Assembly: GCA_029339195.1 (NCBI GenBank)
Contig: JAPTJF010000003.1
Span: 310,001-374,000 of the forward strand
Length of the DNA stretch: 64,000 nucleotides
Direction of reading: 5' to 3'
Source: Micractinium sp. NFX-FRZ
Taxonomy: Eukaryota > Chlorophyta > Trebouxiophyceae > Chlorellales > Chlorellaceae
Of the stretch, positions 59,701-64,000 are shown one piece after another. Position numbers and translations under genes: made by a program. The notes beneath the pieces were generated by a model, which saw only the letters and a program-made list of their open reading frames with translations, ran no database searches and had not been told where the DNA came from. The stretch's first letter is position 1, and every line of letters starts with the position of its first letter.

Positions 59701-62700
59701 TCACGGGGGGTCGCCCTGCCCGCCAGCATTCCCTGGCACCAAAGGCTGCTGCTGCTGCTGCTGCCGCCGCTGCTCTGGCAGCAATGCACGCGGTTGCGCA
59801 GACAGCGGGTGCGCCATCTGCTCTTGCTCCTGCTCGACAACTGCCGCAACCGCTTGCACGGCGTGTGCGCTGCTGCTTTGCTGAAGCGGGTGGTCAGCCT
59901 GCGCCTCTGGCTGCTGTTGCTGCTGCTGCTGCTGTGGGCTTCCCTGCTGCTCTTGCTGCCCCTCATGATGCTGCGCATCTGCCTGCTGCAGCTGCTCAGG
60001 CAAAACAGGCGCCGCTGCTGCCCCAGCTGGCACCCCACTGTCCTGCTCCTCTCCATCCTTAGCGCTGCCCGCTGCCGGCTCTGGCGCTACTGCCAGCACC
60101 TCCCGCAGCCCTGCCGTGGGCAGCACAGCTGGCGATGAAAGTGACTCTGCTGCAGCCTCTTGTGGCTCTGTGATTGGCTGCTCATCCTGGGCTGCCGTGG
60201 ACGCTGCCCCTGCTGTGGGCTGCAGCTGGGACGCCACTTCTGCTGCTGGTGGCGGCGCTGCCACCGGGGCGGCCTCCACCGCAACTTGCGCTGGTGCTGC
60301 CTGTGCGGGGGCAACTGGCTGCACAGCTGCAGAGTCAACCGCTGGTGGGCTGGGCCGCTGCCGTGGCTGCTCTGGCGCCGGCGCCATCTGGGCTGCCAGC
60401 ATGAAGCGCTGCTCAAACAGGGAGGTGAGGCTCTCCAGGTTTGAGTCCCTCTCAGCTGGGTCCATGGGCAGGTTGCGCAGGCAGTTGAGCAGGAACTGCG
60501 GGGGCGGGGGTGCGGCGGGGGAGAGTGAGAGGACAAGGATGACAGAACAGAAGTGGGGCACGGACAGGCAGTTGAGCAAAAACTGCGTCAAATGCAGGTG
60601 ATGTGGGGCAGGGTGGGAGCCCTGGGGAGCAGGCAAGACCCACGCACCCTGGGTGGCCTGTTGCCTGGCCTGTGTGCCATCTCCCAAGGCCCCGTGGGAA
60701 CAGACCGTACCAATCGGCCCTAGACCTGCCCGCCCCCACCAAACCAGCCTGCCTGCCCCCGCCTCCACCACAGCCGCCAACCCAGCCCCCGCCCCAGCCC
60801 CTGCCCCTTCCCCCCACCAACCTGCGTGTCGGCGCGCAGCTGCTGCTCCCAGGCGGCCCCGTGAGGTTCCAGCAGCTCATATGCCTCGGCCAGGGTGCGG
60901 CTGAACATGAGGCCTATGCGGCCAAAGATGGAGTGCAGCTCCTCGGGCAGCAGCAGCGGGCTCAGCGCGCCCGACAGGATGTTGAGCTGCTTGGCTGCCG
61001 TGGTGGCAAAGCCGGAGGGGGCGGGCAGCTCGGGGCGCTCGCCGCCCGCGGGCCAGCCGGCGGCCAGGGCGGGCAGCTGCTTGATGTTGGCGGACAGCCG
61101 CTCGCGCATGATGGCCACCAGCTTGGTGCACACCTCCTCGTGGTGGATGCGGTAGTCCTGCACAGATGGGTGTTGCATTTTGGGTGTGGTGTGGCATTTG
61201 TGTGAGGTGCAGGTGTTGCATTGTTGTGCAAGGGGCCTTCTGAGCATGACGGCCACCAGCTTGGTGCACACCTCCTCGTGGTGGATGCGGAAGTCCTGCA
61301 CAGACGGGTGTTGCATTTGTGTAGTGTACGAGACGCAGGTGTTGCGATCTGACGGGCACAGCAGCATGAGGTGGCGACAGGCCTCACAACAGCTTCGGCA
61401 CTCCTGCCCCCTGCTGGGTCCTGATCAAGGGACCACCACCCGTGCACCCAGTCACACCACCCACCCTACAGACAGGCCAACTCAACCCAATATCAACCCA
61501 CCTGCAGCGCGCGCCCAAAGTCCGCCACCAGCATGTCCCTCCTGGGCGGCATGAGGCCGTGCGTGAAGGCGGCCACCAGGGCGGGCTGCAGCGCCATGAA
61601 GGCGCCCAGGCACTGGCAGGACAGCGCCAGGTGCTTGGCGGTGATGCTCTTCAGGCCTGACACCTGCGGGACACAAAAGGGGATCAGCGCAGGAGGGCAG
61701 TGGTGGGTGCACGGATTGGGAGTGGCACACAGGGGGAGGAGGGAGCAGCGCAGGAGGGCAGCGGTGGGAGCACGGATTGGGAGAAGCACACAGGGGGAGG
61801 AGGGAGCAGCGCAGGAGGGCAGCGGTGGGAGCACGGACTGGGGGACAAAGGGAGTGCCAGGGGGGCGCACAGGAGGGCAGTGGTGGGGGCAAAAGGGAGT
61901 GCAAGGGAGGAGCACACAGGAGGGCAGTGGTGGGAGGACAGAGTGTGGGACGCTAGAAGAGGGAAGGGAAGGGGGGACGGCAGCTTCAAGGAAAGAGGGG
62001 GGCACTGTAATGTGGAGGGAAAGGAGATCAGGCTGGTATCGGACCGGTCGGCCCCGCCCTGCAGTGCGCACGCCAAAGCACGAACCATGTTAGTAGCTGA
62101 TCCACCACACACGCACCACCCGGCCCTGCCCCACCACAAGCCCCGCCCCTGACCTGCATGGCCCCCGCTCCCAGCACCAGCTGGCAGGTGCGCGAGTTGA
62201 ACACCTTGAGCAGCTCCAGCACACGCTGCGCCACCTCAGCGCCGAAAGCGGGCACAGCGTCGCGGAACGCCAGGTACTCACGCAGCGTGCTCAGCAGCAG
62301 CAGCTGCGTGTTCACAACATGGTACCGCTTGCCGCCCACCCAGAGCACCGGGGAGGGGCCAGTGCTGCCGACAGTGTTGCCAACGGCACCGTCTGCCTGC
62401 GCCTGCTGCTGCTGCTGTGCTGAATCAGGAGGCGAGCTGTCGTGCGGCGTGATGGTGAACTTGCGAGGCACCCCCTCCTGGCCACCCCCGCCATCTGCCG
62501 CTGCCGCCGCCGCCCTGCTGCCGCCGCCACTGTTGCCATCCTCGCTCGTCGACCCCGCCCGCTGCCTGCCTGCGTCCCCGCCGCTGCCATTGATGCCCTC
62601 GCCGGCGGCAGCGACATGGCTGCCGCCGGCATGCCCGCCGGGCGCTGCCGGGGCGCTGCCGGCCGTTGGGCTGCCGCCGGCTCCAGCCCCCTGCTCCTCC

Positions 62701-64000
62701 AGCTGCGCTGCTATGCGCTGGAACTCGGGAGGCACCTCCACCGCTGCCCACTGCTCCTGCTCCAGCAGGGCTGCACTCCAGGCATAGGTGCGGGGAGGGC
62801 GGAAGGGGTAAGGAAGGGCAGGGTGGGTACGGTGTATAGTGTCAGCGACAAGTTTCAGGTGTCAGTCCCCTGTGAGGGTTCGGGGGTGCACTGTGCCATG
62901 CTGGCGGCAGGGGCAAGGCAGTGTGACGCCAGGCAGGCAAGAGCAGCGGGCTGCAACGGAGCGAGAGTGCAGCGCAGGGCAGCTTGGTAGCAGCGGAGCG
63001 GGAGATTGTCGTTGCAGCCGCAGCGCAATCGGGCAGTGCAGCGCAGCGGGCCAAGAATTGCAAAGTATGTTTTGGGGAACTGTGAGAAGGTCGCCCACCG
63101 CAGGAGCAGGCCCGGGAGAGCACAGTGCAGAGAGGCGGTGAAGCAAGTCCCCATGTGCAGCGCAGTGGCAGGAGCAGGCCTGGGACGGGTGCAATAAGAG
63201 CGGCCGTGCGGCATGTCACCGGGTGCAGCGCAGCAGCAGGGGCAGGCAAGCCCTGCCAGCCCCACCCGGCGCTTACTTGTGAGCTTGGAGAGCGACTTGG
63301 AGTGCAGCCCATCCAGGGCTGCCTTGCACAGCTGCTGCAGCGCGCTGCGCAGGCCCAGCACGCCCCTCACGCCGTACTGTTCAACCAGGGAGGCCAGCAG
63401 GTCGGTCAGCTCCAGCACGCCCTGCAGCTCTGGCAGCCTACAGAGGAAAAAAGGAGTGGGCAGAAGAAGGGACTCAAGATCAATCAGCAGGTTGGTCACC
63501 TCCAGCATGACCTGCAGCTCCGCCAGCCTGAGCGGGGAAGAGGAGCGGGGTAGAAGAGGGCAGTGTCAGAGATGTCAGGGACGTTTTAAGAAACGAGGGA
63601 GGATAGCGGCAGACATGCAGTGCCGTGCAATGCACAGTGCCGCACCAGGCAGCGCCAGCGCCAGCCAGGCAGCCCACCCCCTTGCAGCCCCCCCGCCCAC
63701 CTGATGACCCCAGAGCCTCCTGCCTCGGCGCTGCTGCGCGCCCGCCCGCTGAGCAGCTTGGACCATCGCCCCGCCGCGGCCTCCGCCACCGCCTGGCAGC
63801 ACTCGCGGCTGTCCTGCGCCGCCGCCGCCAGCTGCTGCTTGCTGGCCTTGGCTGCTGCCAGGATGGTCTGAATGGCGTCGCCCACGGCCGTGCAGTGGTT
63901 GATGTAGGCCTGGGAGGCGAGCACCACTGACTCGAGCAGCCACTGGAACTCCTGGCCAGGCAGGCGCGCCAGGCGGGCGGCCAGCGCTGACGTGGCGCCG
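59701..64000 (-). CDS. VPS54: VPS54, GARP complex subunit (partial, 5' end beyond window)
   Basis: Six exons in the window, all phases consistent: 63701-64000 (continues right), 63277-63437, 62154-62770, 61502-61663, 60832 region (60822-61157) and 59701-60495, about 790 codons. VPS54 is a subunit of the GARP tether that captures endosome-derived vesicles at the trans-Golgi network. Diagnostic stretches shared with animal and plant VPS54: LLEQEQWAAVEVPPEFQ, FNSRTCQLVLGAGAMQ, VSGLKSITAKHLALSCQCL, and DYRIHHEEVCTKLVAIM. A low-complexity insert (Gly/Ala/Ser, Gln run) follows the EFQ motif. After LRNLPMDPAERDSNLESL, where the animal proteins end soon, there is an extra ~240-residue Pro/Ala/Gln-rich tail with poly-Gln. 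A minus-strand TGTAA lies about 70 bases past the stop. Three introns contain copies of exon starts. Confidence 0.92.
60475..60582 (-). repeat. Duplicated acceptor plus exon start in VPS54 (last intron)
   Basis: Minus strand: GCAG|TTTTTGCTCAACTGCCTG near 60582 copies the real exon start at 60495 (TTCCTGCTCAACTGCCTG), offset 87 bp upstream in the intron. Confidence 0.8.
61090..61310 (-). repeat. Duplicated acceptor plus ~55 bp of exon in VPS54
   Basis: Minus strand: TGCAG|GACTTCCGCATCCACCACGA at about 61295 copies the real exon at 61157 (GACTACCGCATCCACCACGA). The copy extends through the codons for EEVCTKLVA and includes the intron tract ACACCC(A/G)TCTGTGCAG. Offset 138 bp. Confidence 0.9.
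61685..61930. repeat. ~60 bp minisatellite in a VPS54 intron
   Basis: About four degenerate copies of GCAGGAGGGCAG(C/T)GGTGGG with following GCACGGA(T/C)TGGGAG and GGGGGAGGAGGGA segments. Confidence 0.8.
63400..63545 (-). repeat. Duplicated acceptor plus exon segment in VPS54
   Basis: Minus strand: CAG|GCTGGCGGAGCTGCAGGTC at 63529 copies TAG|GCTGCCAGAGCTGCAGGGC at 63437, offset 92 bp. The copy encodes LAELQVMLEVTNLLIDL against LPELQGVLELTDLLASL, and the reading frame runs open from the copy into the real exon. Confidence 0.85.

Overview
This window is nuclear DNA from a unicellular green alga, most likely a trebouxiophyte of the Chlorella type. The evidence is a very high GC content, genes split into many short exons by 80-1000 bp introns with GTGAGT/GTGCGT-like donors, and TGTAA-type polyadenylation signals. 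The gene content fits too: a plastid-type chaperonin 60 alpha, a plant-type histidinol-phosphate aminotransferase, VPS54, and a secreted protein with chitin-binding-like modules (Chlorella walls are glucosamine-rich). No bacterial, viral or CRISPR signature was seen. Gene models were built by hand from splice signals, requiring reading-frame phase to match across each junction.

Layout. 71-289 (-): first exon of an unrecognised gene running off the left edge. 1101-5875 (-): 14-exon secreted Cys-rich protein with CBM14-like and furin-like repeats. 7043-10620 and 11992-14776 (+): tandem paralogues, both 276 aa, with organelle-like presequences and an EF-hand. 15575-19962 (+): MUT7/EXD3-like DEDDy 3'-5' exonuclease. 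20161-27059 (+): chloroplast CPN60 alpha in 16 exons. 27666-29738 (-): coiled-coil protein, weakly DSN1-like. 30016-30923 (+): secreted potato-inhibitor-I serine protease inhibitor. 31501-34666 (-): histidinol-phosphate aminotransferase. 35820-38395 (-): single-pass membrane protein. 39593-47628 and 49086-57104 (-): two LRR receptor-like kinases from a ~9.5 kb tandem duplication. 58362-59447 (+): unrecognised Ser/Pro-rich protein. 59701-64000 (-): VPS54 (GARP complex), 5' end beyond the window.

The most unusual signal is structural. In at least five unrelated genes (first EF-hand gene, CPN60 alpha, exonuclease, HisC, VPS54) plus the second EF-hand paralogue, introns contain diverged direct copies of the adjacent exon end together with its splice donor or acceptor, displaced by about 85-180 bp. 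Two cases have expanded into arrays: about seven copies of an acceptor plus exon start (7650-8272) and seven copies of an exon end plus donor (25938-26660). In the EF-hand pair, one paralogue has an intron whose first bases match sequence that is coding in the other paralogue. This is what intron creation by tandem duplication of an exonic GTGAGC would leave. Functionally the window is a mix of housekeeping genes (histidine synthesis, plastid protein folding, Golgi retrieval, RNA/DNA trimming) and surface or secreted genes (LRR kinases, Cys-rich protein, protease inhibitor, membrane protein).
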